Source of the DNA: Candidatus Sulfotelmatobacter sp.
GTDB taxonomy: Bacteria > Acidobacteriota > Terriglobia > Terriglobales > Acidobacteriaceae
Direction of reading: 5' to 3'
Length of the DNA: 64,000 bases
Assembly: GCA_017883385.1 (NCBI GenBank)
Contig: JADGNQ010000010.1
Coordinates: 1 to 64,000, forward strand
Part shown: positions 51,467-59,706 of the stretch, in pieces
How positions within the stretch are numbered: position 1 is the first letter of the stretch
Layout of the letters: every line of letters starts with the position of its first letter
Position numbers and translations under genes: made by a program
The notes under the pieces: generated by a model
The model's input: the letters and a program-made list of their open reading frames with translations, nothing else
What the model was told of the DNA's origin: nothing
Database searches by the model: none

Positions 51467-52003
51467 TCACTTTGCGGACTGCAGTTGTTGCAGATCGGAC
51501 AACACTTCCTCACTGTGAGCTTGCGGACTGACCTTGAGGTACACCTTTCTGATAACACCCGTGGGATCAATCAAGAAGGTGTTGCGCGCGGCAAGGGTCA
51601 TCCCGTTGTATTCCATGATCGAGCCGTATTTCTCAACAACCGCGTGTTTGGAATCCGCGAGAAGCTTGAAATTCAAGCCTTCTTTCGTGCAGAAGCTCTT
51701 ATGGGAATCTACATCGTCCACGCTGACGCCGAGGATCACCGCATTCTTCTGCGTGTATTTGTCGAGGTCGCGCTGGAAATTGTGAGCTTCGATGGTGCAG
51801 CCCGAGGTGAAGTCCTTGGGATAGAAGTAAAGCACAACCCACTTGCCCTTGAACTGATCAAGTGAAACCTGTGTCCCTTCCTGGCTGAGCAAACTGAATG
51901 CCGGGGCCTGGTTGCCGGCAGTTGGCGGCTGAGGCTGATCTGCAGCAAATGCAAAAAGAGCACCCAAGGTCAGAGTCAAGACGAGTATCACGGAAACCTT
52001 CAT
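51467..52003 (-). CDS. Exported peroxiredoxin (AhpC/TSA, BCP-like)
   Basis: This 178-residue thiol peroxidase starts at ATG 52003 with GGAGGGAG upstream; the frame extends further, but that part is not protein-like. A signal peptide (VILVLTLTLGALFAFA) sends it to the periplasm. The thioredoxin-fold motif is YFYPKDFTSGCTIEAHNFQ, with the peroxidatic Cys after the TSG; the Cys that often stands five residues later is His, so the usual BCP-type resolving residue is missing there. A second Cys in SHKSFCTKEGLNF might serve. It lies convergent to the che cluster. Its role is probably reduction of peroxides in the periplasm. Confidence 0.85.
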   Translation of the reverse strand: MKVSVILVLTLTLGALFAFAADQPQPPTAGNQAPAFSLLSQEGTQVSLDQFKGKWVVLYFYPKDFTSGCTIEAHNFQRDLDKYTQKNAVILGVSVDDVDSHKSFCTKEGLNFKLLADSKHAVVEKYGSIMEYNGMTLAARNTFLIDPTGVIRKVYLKVSPQAHSEEVLSDLQQLQSAK

Positions 52004-52160
52004 AACGCTCCCTCCAAACTCCCAGCAATGATAAACGAGGCCTCCTGCGCTTTGGCAACCCAGGCAGAACGACCGTTTCCTTGTAGAGGTTGTGGGGCAA
52101 CGCGATAGCCCGCATAACTGGACGCACATGGCTTCCCGTTGCGATTCACGCCTGCTCCTT

Positions 52161-53321
52161 TCACCTGCCGGCTTGTGCCGGAACATCGACCCAACCTCGC
52201 GTTCTGTGGCTTTGCAGAGCAGCGTTGAGAATCGTGAGTTGCCGCAATCCATCGACGAATTGTGGGTACTCGATCGCTCCGACAGGTGTGCCGATTGATG
52301 CATAAAAGCGCCGGAAGACTTGCTTGAACGTGTCGTCGTAACCTTCACTGTGGCCCCCGGGAAGATCGGCGTAGCTACGAGCCGCGGGTTTCAGCAGAGA
52401 GGGATCCTTGATGAAGATCTGATTGCTGGCATCACGGTGGCCCGACCAGAGTTCGTCAGGCCGCTCCTGGTCCCATGCCACGGAAGATCGTGTGCCGTAG
52501 ATCTCAATGCTGAGGCGATTCTTGCGCCCGGCGGCGACCTGGCTGGCGGTGACAGAGCCGCGTGTGCGCTGCCCCATTCGAAAAATCACAGCCCCGAAGT
52601 CTTCTGTATCCACCGGCGTTTCAAGGTAGTCTTCCGGCCCTAGCAACTTATTGGCAAAGGTTTCGACGGAATGCTTCGGCTGCTTTCGCGTTGGGTGGAA
52701 CGTCTGAAGATCGGCACAGAGCGACTTCACACGCAGACCTGTGACGTGCTCAGCCATATCAAACCAGTGCGAGCCGATATCCGCCATGCACCGCGAAGGG
52801 CCTCCCGCCTTGGTCTCGACGCGCCAGTTCCAGTCCGTATCGTATAGAAGCCAGTCCTGGGAATATGTACCTTGGATAACCAGAATTTCGCCCAGTTCTC
52901 CAGCTTCGCGCATGCTTCGCATCTGCTGCACCATTGGGTAGTAGCGCAAGTTGTGACAAACGCAGTTCCTCAGTCCCTTCTGCGCCGCCAGAGAAACGAG
53001 CTCTTCGCCCTCTTCCACGCTAGTGGCCAGCGGCTTTTCGCAGAGCACGTGCTTGCCCGCCTTGAGCGCATCCTTGGCCATTGAAAAATGCTGCGCGTTG
53101 GGTGTGCAAATGTGGACCGCATCGATGGCCGGATCGCGCAGGACATCGCGATAATCCGTCGCAATCGTAGGAATGGAGAAGCCCGCGCCCAGACGTCGCG
53201 CCGCTTCTGCGTTTCTGCCCGCGATTGCCGCCGCTTCCACGGACTCCACCCGCCGTACCGCTTCAAGATGCACGCGGCCCATGAAGCCGGTGCCGAGAAT
53301 AGCCGTTTTGATCGATTTCAT
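52161..53321 (-). CDS. Gfo/Idh/MocA-family oxidoreductase
   Basis: This 386-residue NAD(P)-dependent dehydrogenase has the Rossmann motif AILGTGFMGRVHLEAV at residues 7-22, the family lysine motif GKHVLCEKPLATSVEEG, and the C-terminal domain with ADIGSHWFDMAEHVTGL. No signal peptide is present, so it is cytoplasmic. Family members oxidise or reduce sugar and inositol hydroxyls, often forming 3-keto sugars. It is downstream of a sugar isomerase/epimerase gene (35-base gap), and a ThuA-like gene diverges from both; ThuA and ThuB (a Gfo/Idh/MocA enzyme) are known partners in 3-keto-glycoside metabolism. The substrate here is unproven. Confidence 0.85.
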   Translation of the reverse strand: MKSIKTAILGTGFMGRVHLEAVRRVESVEAAAIAGRNAEAARRLGAGFSIPTIATDYRDVLRDPAIDAVHICTPNAQHFSMAKDALKAGKHVLCEKPLATSVEEGEELVSLAAQKGLRNCVCHNLRYYPMVQQMRSMREAGELGEILVIQGTYSQDWLLYDTDWNWRVETKAGGPSRCMADIGSHWFDMAEHVTGLRVKSLCADLQTFHPTRKQPKHSVETFANKLLGPEDYLETPVDTEDFGAVIFRMGQRTRGSVTASQVAAGRKNRLSIEIYGTRSSVAWDQERPDELWSGHRDASNQIFIKDPSLLKPAARSYADLPGGHSEGYDDTFKQVFRRFYASIGTPVGAIEYPQFVDGLRQLTILNAALQSHRTRGWVDVPAQAGR

Positions 53322-53356
53322 CTTGTTTCTCTTCTGCCCTTCTTATGCCCTGCTCG

Positions 53357-54316
53357 TTAGGTCCACCAGGCGGCTGTAGGTCGCTCACGAATGACGATGC
53401 TGTTGAGGAAGGTAGCAGCCTTGGTCAGGCCCTCTTCCGGCGAGAGCAGGCTGTCTTCATGCTCAATGGAGAGGACGGAATCGTAGCCGAACATGCGCAA
53501 GGTGGAAACAAATTCGCTCCACCACTCAGCACCGTGGCCGTAACCGCAGGTGCGGAAGATCCAGCTACGTTCGCGCACTTCCGAGTATGGCTTGGTGTCG
53601 AGCACGCCGGCGCGCGACAGATTGTTCGGGTAAAGCTGCGTGTCTTTGGCATGGACATGAAAGATGGCGTCCTGAAGCACGCGGACAGCGGCGATGGGAT
53701 CGATATTCTGCCAGAAGAGATGGCTGGGATCGTAGTTGCAACCCACATTCGGACCGGCTATCGAGCGTAGGCGCAGCATGGTTTCTGGGTTGTACACGAC
53801 GAACCCTGGATGCATCTCGACTGCGATCTTCACGCCGTGATCTGCGGCAAATTTCGCGTGCTCGACCCAATACGGCGCGACTACTTCATTCCACTGCCAA
53901 TCAAGCACCTTGAGGTAGTCGGGCGGCCAGGGGCACGTGACCCAATTGGGAGCCGTAGCATTCGGCGAATCCCCGGGACATCCCGAAAAATCCACCATCA
54001 TGGGGACCCCGAGCTTTTCGGCCAGCAGAATGGTCTTGCGACTCACTTCACGATCCTGCCTCGCGCGATCCTTATCCGGATGCAGCGGGTTGCCGTGACA
54101 ACTCAACGCGCTAATTTTTGTGCCGTGATCCTCCAGAATCTTCCGAAACTCACCCAGCGCGGCGGGATTTTCGAGCATCGAAAGCTTGCAATGGGCATCG
54201 CCCACATAGTTTCCCGTGGCAAGTTCGACGGTATCGATGTGGAGCGCCGCGAGTTTCTTGAGAGCCACGGCCAGCGGCAGTTGCGACAGCAGGGGAGTAA
54301 AGACTCCTACACGCAT
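53357..54316 (-). CDS. Sugar phosphate isomerase/epimerase (xylose-isomerase-like TIM barrel)
   Basis: This 319-residue cytoplasmic protein is taken from ATG 54316 (MRVGVFTPLLSQLPLAVALK, GAGGAG further upstream). The AP-endonuclease-2-like barrel shows the metal-binding set: VELATGNYVGD, ISALSCHGNPLHP, IAVEMHPGFVVYN (Glu), GCNYDPSHLFWQ (Asp and His), FHVHAKDTQL (His) and VLSIEHEDSL (Glu). Such proteins act as isomerases, epimerases, or lyases on 3-keto sugars. It appears to be the first gene of an operon with the Gfo/Idh/MocA dehydrogenase, supporting joint action on an oxidised sugar. The exact reaction is unknown. Confidence 0.85.
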   Translation of the reverse strand: MRVGVFTPLLSQLPLAVALKKLAALHIDTVELATGNYVGDAHCKLSMLENPAALGEFRKILEDHGTKISALSCHGNPLHPDKDRARQDREVSRKTILLAEKLGVPMMVDFSGCPGDSPNATAPNWVTCPWPPDYLKVLDWQWNEVVAPYWVEHAKFAADHGVKIAVEMHPGFVVYNPETMLRLRSIAGPNVGCNYDPSHLFWQNIDPIAAVRVLQDAIFHVHAKDTQLYPNNLSRAGVLDTKPYSEVRERSWIFRTCGYGHGAEWWSEFVSTLRMFGYDSVLSIEHEDSLLSPEEGLTKAATFLNSIVIRERPTAAWWT

Positions 54317-54552
54317 AACGCTTTCTATCTCCTCGGAACGGCTGGTCCAAACGCTCAAGAAAGGTAGGGCGGTGAGGACAAATTGTCAACCCGAGTAATC
54401 GGCGTGCCAAAAGCTCTTCCGCGTGCCCCAATTCGACCGATGCTGCAAATCCAACCGCACCATGAAGGGCCGCGATTTTGGCGCGGGTCAGCGGCAGGCG
54501 TCTTATGTTACCTTGGAGGCCTCGATGGCATTTTAGCGAAAAGGGAGATCGC

Positions 54553-55440
54553 TTGCGCCCCACTCGAAACGCTCTACTGCTCTTTCTGTCCTTGCTGGTC
54601 CTGGCTGCCTTCACGCTCGCACAGAATCAACCGGCCGTGGATTCTTCGGTCGCCCCCCCGCCGCACGCCAGGGAATTGCATCTCAAGCATATTCTGGTGA
54701 TCGGTCAAACCAAGGGATTCGAGCACGATTCAGTTTCGGATGGAATGGTTGCCATTTACAACATGGGCCGTGACAGTGGCCTATGGGACACCACTCTTCG
54801 AACCGATGTCGAGCTCATCACGAAGAAGGACCTGGGAAGAAACACGAAAAATCTCGGCTACTTCGATGCTCTGGTTTTTGTCAGCACGACAGGTGAGCTT
54901 GACCTCGACGAAAGCCAGAAGACCGACATGATGTCGTTCATCAAGGACGATGGAAAGGGCTTTGTGGGCGTTCATGCCGCCCTCGATACCAATTACAAAT
55001 GGCCGGAATACGGCGAAATGATCGGCGGATGGTTCGACCAGCACCCCTGGTCCACGTTCAACGCACCGATCGTCAATGAGGATCCAAGTTTCCCGGCGGT
55101 CCGTCACTTTCCAAGAGCGTTCGTCAAGTATGACGAGATCTACCAGCCCAAGGATTGGTCGCGCGATAAGGTCAACGTCTTGCTGAGTCTCGACCCGACG
55201 AAGCTCAATTATGCGAACAACCCACGCGTCCACAGAGCGGATCATGATTTCGCCGTAGCGTGGGACAAGACGTACGGCAAGGGGCGCGTTTTCTACTCGA
55301 CCCTCGGCCATACTGAGGAAGCCTGGAATGATCCCGACATCCGCAAGATGTATTTTGAAGCGATCAAGTGGGTGCTGGGCATGACGGAAGGCAGTACGGA
55401 TTCCCATCCGCGGCCGCAAACGACTGGCGATAGGCGCTAG
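54553..55440 (+). CDS. ThuA-like domain protein, exported
   Basis: This 295-residue protein starts at TTG 54553, with AAGGGAG upstream. The start gives a signal peptide (ALLLFLSLLVLAAFTLAQ). The ThuA domain spans most of the rest: ILVIGQTKGFEHDSVSDG, FDALVFVSTTGELDLDESQ, GFVGVHAALDTNYKWPEYGE, GWFDQHPW and RVFYSTLGHTEEAWNDPDI. ThuA proteins, first known from trehalose use in rhizobia, are glutamine-amidotransferase-like, and some act on 3-keto-disaccharides. Here the protein is periplasmic and sits with an oxidoreductase, an isomerase, a cytochrome and a PQQ dehydrogenase, supporting a glycoside-oxidation pathway. Enzymatic activity is not established. Confidence 0.82.
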   Translation: MRPTRNALLLFLSLLVLAAFTLAQNQPAVDSSVAPPPHARELHLKHILVIGQTKGFEHDSVSDGMVAIYNMGRDSGLWDTTLRTDVELITKKDLGRNTKNLGYFDALVFVSTTGELDLDESQKTDMMSFIKDDGKGFVGVHAALDTNYKWPEYGEMIGGWFDQHPWSTFNAPIVNEDPSFPAVRHFPRAFVKYDEIYQPKDWSRDKVNVLLSLDPTKLNYANNPRVHRADHDFAVAWDKTYGKGRVFYSTLGHTEEAWNDPDIRKMYFEAIKWVLGMTEGSTDSHPRPQTTGDRR

Positions 55441-55542
55441 ACCGCGCCAAGGAAGCTCGTTGTATCTCTTATTAGAATTGCTCGTTAGAATTGCTCGATT
55501 GATGGAGTAGTCTCGCTCTTCTGCGGAGGAATATTGTTCGGC

Positions 55543-56379
55543 ATGAATTCTCTTCGTTTGGCCTTGCACAGGAGTGTACTGTTGGCAGCTCCATTGCTCG
55601 TAAGCGTCGCCGTCTCCGCAGCGCAGACATCAACTTCCGGCGCGCAAACTCGGAACGGTGCCGGACAAAGCGGCACAATTGTACGCAAATCATACCCGCC
55701 AGCCCTGGTCGAGAGCGGGGGCTCTCTCTTCCGGCAAGACTGCTCCTTTTGTCACGGCCGCGACGCTGGCGGCGGAGAAAGCGGTCCGGATCTCACGAGG
55801 TCCAAGCTGGTAACTGAGGATGTGGATGGAGACAAGATCGGCCCTGTTGTGCGTAATGGGCGCCCTGACAAGGGCATGCCACGCTTCGACCGTTCGGAGC
55901 AGCAGATTGCGAGCTTGATGGCATTCATCCACACGCAACAGAACAATGCGCTCAGTAGGAAGGGCGGGCGCAAGGGAGTCGATGTTGCCGACCTCCAAAC
56001 TGGGAACGCTCAAGCGGGTAAGCAGTACTTCGACGGTGCCGGGGGATGTACCACTTGCCACTCGCCAACCGGCGATCTTGCTGGGATAGCGTCGCGTTAC
56101 CGCGGCCTCGAACTCGAGGAGCAGATGCTGTATCCCAAACACGCAAAATCCAGAGTTACAGTGACCCTTGCTTCCGGTCAAACCATCACCGGCACGCTAG
56201 CCTACCTCGATGAGTTTACGGTTGGACTCATTGACCCCACGGATTCCTACCGATCCTGGCGGACAAGCGATGTGCAGCACAAGGTCGACGCGCCTGTGAA
56301 TGCCCATGTTGAACTGTTCAGCAAGTACACCGATGACGACATTCACAACCTGATGGCATATTTGCAAACATTGCGGTAG
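55543..56379 (+). CDS. Exported diheme cytochrome c with inserted small barrel domain
   Basis: The protein has about 278 residues from ATG 55543, or 281 from TTG 55534, which is closer to GGAGG. A signal peptide (VLLAAPLLVSVAVSAAQ) sends it to the periplasm. Two heme motifs are visible: CSFCH in the first domain (ESGGSLFRQDCSFCHGRDAG) and CTTCH in the second. GPVVRNGRPDKGMPRFD contains a likely Met ligand. In the second domain a strand-rich segment (VTVTLASGQTITGTLAYLDE, FTVGLIDPTDSYRSW) interrupts the cytochrome before its last helix (YTDDDIHNLMAYLQTLR). The segment resembles an SH3/Sm-like barrel. It precedes the PQQ dehydrogenase by 59 bases and is probably its electron acceptor. Confidence 0.83.
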   Translation: MNSLRLALHRSVLLAAPLLVSVAVSAAQTSTSGAQTRNGAGQSGTIVRKSYPPALVESGGSLFRQDCSFCHGRDAGGGESGPDLTRSKLVTEDVDGDKIGPVVRNGRPDKGMPRFDRSEQQIASLMAFIHTQQNNALSRKGGRKGVDVADLQTGNAQAGKQYFDGAGGCTTCHSPTGDLAGIASRYRGLELEEQMLYPKHAKSRVTVTLASGQTITGTLAYLDEFTVGLIDPTDSYRSWRTSDVQHKVDAPVNAHVELFSKYTDDDIHNLMAYLQTLR

Positions 56380-56438
56380 ACGTTGAGGATCTATCTCGGC
56401 TCTTGGTTTGAAAGGTTCAAGAAGTCCCCAATCGATAT

Positions 56439-57998
56439 ATGAATTCTCTAAGGACTGGATTTCTCCTTGCCGTGAGCATACTGATACTGATGGCGATTAC
56501 GCTCCCCGGCACACTGCTGGCGCAAGGAGTGGATGCGCAGACCCTTCTCCATCCGCCTGCGGACAGTTGGCCGGGGTATCACGGCGACTATTCCGGCAGA
56601 CGGCACAGTTCGCTCACTCAGATCACGCCACAGAACGTGAAGAATATGGGTCTCGCCTGGGCCTTTCAGACCGACCAGACCGCGCCAATCAAATCCTCAC
56701 CGCTGCTGGTCGATGGCATTTTGTACTTTACCGTTCCGGACAATATTTGGGCTGTCGATGCACGGTCCGGCCACCAGATCTGGCATTACACCTACCCGCG
56801 GGGCCAAGGGGAACATATCGGGCATCGCGGCGTGGCCATGTACAAGGGATATCTCTTCTTTTTGTCTCCCGATGCACACCTTCTCTCCCTCAATGGCAAA
56901 GATGGAACCGTGCGCTGGAAAGTACAAGTTGCAGATGTCACGAAGGGCTATTGGACCAGCATGGCGCCCCTCATCGTAGGGAACCGCGTGCTCGTTGGAG
57001 TTTCAGGGGATTTTGATAACCTGAGCGGCTACATCCGGTCGATTGATCCGGAGACGGGCGCAACGCAGTGGCAGTGGAATTCCACACCTCCAGCTGGAAC
57101 CCCTGACCAAACGACTGGAGGAATGACATGGATGACGGGAACCTACGATCCCGACCTCAATCTCGTCTACTGGGGAACCGGGAACCCGACTCCAGTTCTG
57201 AAGGGCTCGACGCGGCCGGGTGATGATCTCTACACGTGTGCCATCGTCGCTCTAAACCCGGATACGGGAAAACTGGTGTGGGCTTTCCAGGTCTCTCCGC
57301 ATGACACGCACGACTGGGATGCCGTCGAGACTCCAGTGCTGGTCGACGGGGACTTCCACGGCGAGCCGAAGAAGATGCTCATGCAGACCTCGCGCAATGG
57401 CTACTTCTTTGTGCTTGACCGCACCAACGGGAAAAATCTCTTGACCGCTCCTTTTGGGCCCGTGAACTGGATGCTTGGCGTCGACAAGCAAGGCCGTCCG
57501 ATTCCGAATCCAGCAAAGGAACCCGCGCCCGATGGACGTCTGATCGCCCCCGACGAGGGCGGTCTTACCAACTACCGTTCCCCCAGCTTCGACACGCGGA
57601 ATGGTTTATTCATCGTCGACGCCCACCCCAGCTACAGCATCTACTTTGCCAAGCCAGCCGATGGCGTATACGGATGGGCGGGCGCGGATTACGGCGTCTG
57701 GGGCAAGGGGGTGATCGAGGCCATTGACTACCAAACCGGCAAGATCCATTGGCGCCATGAAATTGGGCCCGAATCTGGAGCGGGGGTCCTCACGACAGAC
57801 TCAGGGCTCACCTTCACCGGCGACGGTCATGGGAACTTCCTAGCGCTCGATTCGAGCGACGGCAAAACCCTTTGGCACGCGGGCTCCGGCTCCCAAATCC
57901 ACAGCTCGCCGATCACCTATGAACTCGACGGTCGCCAATACCTGGTGACCAGCAGCGGCGGCGTCCTCTTCGCGTGGGCACTTCCTCAGGCGGAATAA
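56439..57998 (+). CDS. PQQ-dependent dehydrogenase (quinoprotein, alcohol/glucose dehydrogenase family)
   Basis: This 519-residue periplasmic beta-propeller enzyme has a signal peptide (GFLLAVSILILMAITLPGTLLAQ cut to its core LLAVSILILMAI). Propeller repeats with tryptophan docking motifs recur: DSWPGYHGDYSGRRHSS, AVDARSGHQIWHYTY, SLNGKDGTVRWKVQV, ALNPDTGKLVWAFQV, ALDSSDGKTLWHAG. SPHDTHDWDAVETPVL holds the Asp expected to act in catalysis. Only one cysteine is present (YTCAIVA), so the vicinal disulfide that contacts PQQ in methanol dehydrogenases is missing. It follows the diheme cytochrome, to which it would pass electrons. The substrate, an alcohol or sugar hydroxyl, is unknown. No pqq biosynthesis genes are in the window. 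Confidence 0.87.
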   Translation: MNSLRTGFLLAVSILILMAITLPGTLLAQGVDAQTLLHPPADSWPGYHGDYSGRRHSSLTQITPQNVKNMGLAWAFQTDQTAPIKSSPLLVDGILYFTVPDNIWAVDARSGHQIWHYTYPRGQGEHIGHRGVAMYKGYLFFLSPDAHLLSLNGKDGTVRWKVQVADVTKGYWTSMAPLIVGNRVLVGVSGDFDNLSGYIRSIDPETGATQWQWNSTPPAGTPDQTTGGMTWMTGTYDPDLNLVYWGTGNPTPVLKGSTRPGDDLYTCAIVALNPDTGKLVWAFQVSPHDTHDWDAVETPVLVDGDFHGEPKKMLMQTSRNGYFFVLDRTNGKNLLTAPFGPVNWMLGVDKQGRPIPNPAKEPAPDGRLIAPDEGGLTNYRSPSFDTRNGLFIVDAHPSYSIYFAKPADGVYGWAGADYGVWGKGVIEAIDYQTGKIHWRHEIGPESGAGVLTTDSGLTFTGDGHGNFLALDSSDGKTLWHAGSGSQIHSSPITYELDGRQYLVTSSGGVLFAWALPQAE

Positions 57999-58366
57999 AT
58001 CCACTCGAGTACCCCCTGCGTTTTGCCCTGAGCACCGTTGCTCCATTTACATGAAAGAAGAGTCCGCTGGGAAGCCTTGGGCAAATGCTTTGCGTGGCAA
58101 CTTCTGATTGGCAGCGTCTCTGGCGGTGGATGAACAGTTAGCGCGGCTGCCGCCTTTCTCGCACAGAGCAAGAAACCGCGGCTCCGGGCGTCTTTTTGTA
58201 GCTGTTGCAAGTGCAACTGGCCGAGTTTTTGTTGCCCAGAGGTAACTTCGATTTCTCCCATCGCCAACCGGGCGTCGAATTCAGCCGCGATTGGAGGTTG
58301 AAATCGGGGCCAATTTCCCAGAAATCCGTTTCTAACTAGCTTCCGGATTCCTGGCGATTCGTCCAC
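57986..58366 (-). CDS. Doubtful 126-residue frame, unrecognised
   Basis: A reverse-strand frame from GTG 58366, with GAGG close upstream, runs into the end of the PQQ dehydrogenase gene by 13 bases. The sequence (MEIEV-like start absent; segments GQLHLQQLQKDARSRGFLL, KAAAALTVHPPPETLP) matches no family that I know. The only other content of this 463-base interval is the promoter at 58397. It may be a chance frame or a degenerate gene. Confidence 0.2.
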   Translation of the reverse strand: MDESPGIRKLVRNGFLGNWPRFQPPIAAEFDARLAMGEIEVTSGQQKLGQLHLQQLQKDARSRGFLLCARKAAAALTVHPPPETLPIRSCHAKHLPKASQRTLLSCKWSNGAQGKTQGVLEWIYSA

Positions 58367-58396
58367 AAAGCCTCGTGAGACTCAAGACTCGCCCGT

Positions 58397-58425
58397 TTGA
58401 CACCCCTCTCCGACGTTCCTATACT
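58397..58425 (+). promoter_or_regulatory. Near-consensus sigma-70 promoter
   Basis: TTGACA at 58397-58402 and TATACT at 58420-58425 are exactly 17 bases apart, the best -35/-10 pair in the window. It would start transcription about 30 bases before the ATG at 58462. Confidence 0.75.
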
Positions 58426-58461
58426 GCTCACGCTAAGAAGGGCCGTCCGAGGAGGAATCCC

Positions 58462-59580
58462 ATGTCGAAGCGCTTGCTGGTCATTCTCTTGATTGCTATC
58501 TCCGCAACTCTCGGGTTCGCAGAAGAACGCCGGAAAGCTCATCAACCCAAGCTCACTCCGCAGAGTAGCGGTACCACGCAGTTGCTGATTGCTGTCAGTC
58601 CGGTTAATTCCCGTGTGGTATGGGCTGCCGGAACTGGCGGGACGTACGTGGTGACTACCGACCGCGGGGAAACGTGGAAATCAGGTGTCGTGCCCGGAGC
58701 TGAGAGCCTGCAATTCCGGGATGTGCAAGGCGTGAGCGATAAGGTCGCTTATTTGATGTCCATCGGGAACAACACTACAGATTTCCGCATCTACAAAACA
58801 GAAGACGGTGGCGCCAACTGGACCACACAGTTCACGAATGAGACTGTGAATGCATTCTATGACTGTTTCGCATTCTGGACCCCGGACCGGGGCATCACGC
58901 ACAGCGATTCAGTGAATGGAGTCTTTCCCGCTATTCGCACAACCGATGGAATGACCTGGCAGTCCATTAGCGGCAATATGCCGCCGGCTCTGCCCGGGGA
59001 GGCTTCGTTTTCCTCAAGTGGGACCTGCATTGCAACCGAGGGACGAAGAAACGCCTGGATTGCCACCGGCGGCTCATCGATCGCAAGGATCTTGGCCACC
59101 CGAGATGGAGGCGACACCTGGAACGCGTATGACACACCTCTGGTAAGTTCGCCCAGCGCGGGTGGCCTCTCGGTAGCCTTCCGCGATGCCTGGCATGGCG
59201 TTTTGGGTGGCGGCGACTTGTCCACAAACAGTTCCGCCGATGCGGCAACGTCGAACGATGGCGGCAAGACGTGGACTCTTACGAACAAGCCTCCCGTGCA
59301 AGGGACTATCTTCTGCCTGGCCTATGTGAGCGGCATTCGCCACCGCGAGGATCGTGGCCATGGCGATGACGAATTCCACCACGAGTTCGATCGATCCGTT
59401 GTAATCACCGTTGAGACGGAGCCGAACTTCGATTCGGGAGCAGCGGCTTGGACTCCCGACGAAGGGCGCACCTGGTTCAAACTGCCCAAGGTGAGCGGTT
59501 ACTGGGCGGTCGCATTTGCGAATCCGAATGCCGGATGGTTCGTGGGCAACAATGGTCAGATTCTCAAAATCAGCTTCTGA
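58462..59580 (+). CDS. Exported BNR/YCF48-like beta-propeller protein
   Basis: This 372-residue protein starts at ATG 58462 with GAGGAGGAA upstream and a signal peptide (LLVILLIAISATLGFAEE). It has repeated Asp-box motifs of BNR/sialidase propellers: VTTDRGETWKSG, KTEDGGANWTTQF, TRDGGDTWNAY, SNDGGKTWTLT and TPDEGRTWFKL. Similar proteins are annotated as photosystem-II stability/YCF48-like or oxidoreductase in acidobacteria, but only the fold is evident here. A His/Asp-rich insert (RHREDRGHGDDEFHHEFDR) is unusual and could bind metal. It has its own strong promoter. The function is unknown. Confidence 0.75.
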   Translation: MSKRLLVILLIAISATLGFAEERRKAHQPKLTPQSSGTTQLLIAVSPVNSRVVWAAGTGGTYVVTTDRGETWKSGVVPGAESLQFRDVQGVSDKVAYLMSIGNNTTDFRIYKTEDGGANWTTQFTNETVNAFYDCFAFWTPDRGITHSDSVNGVFPAIRTTDGMTWQSISGNMPPALPGEASFSSSGTCIATEGRRNAWIATGGSSIARILATRDGGDTWNAYDTPLVSSPSAGGLSVAFRDAWHGVLGGGDLSTNSSADAATSNDGGKTWTLTNKPPVQGTIFCLAYVSGIRHREDRGHGDDEFHHEFDRSVVITVETEPNFDSGAAAWTPDEGRTWFKLPKVSGYWAVAFANPNAGWFVGNNGQILKISF

Positions 59581-59706
59581 CAAAGTTGGGCGATTGCTAG
59601 CGAGTCACGGGGTGAATCACATCAGGCGGAATCGGATCTGTCCCGTATGCTGAAAATGGGCAACGATTCCCCCATGTAAAATGCAAGATCGTTTCCCTCA
59701 TTTGAA

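Noticed and set aside
52004..52348. N-terminal extension of the peroxiredoxin frame
   Set aside because: The extra 115 residues are not protein-like, whereas ATG 52003 has GGAGGGAG upstream and starts a signal peptide.
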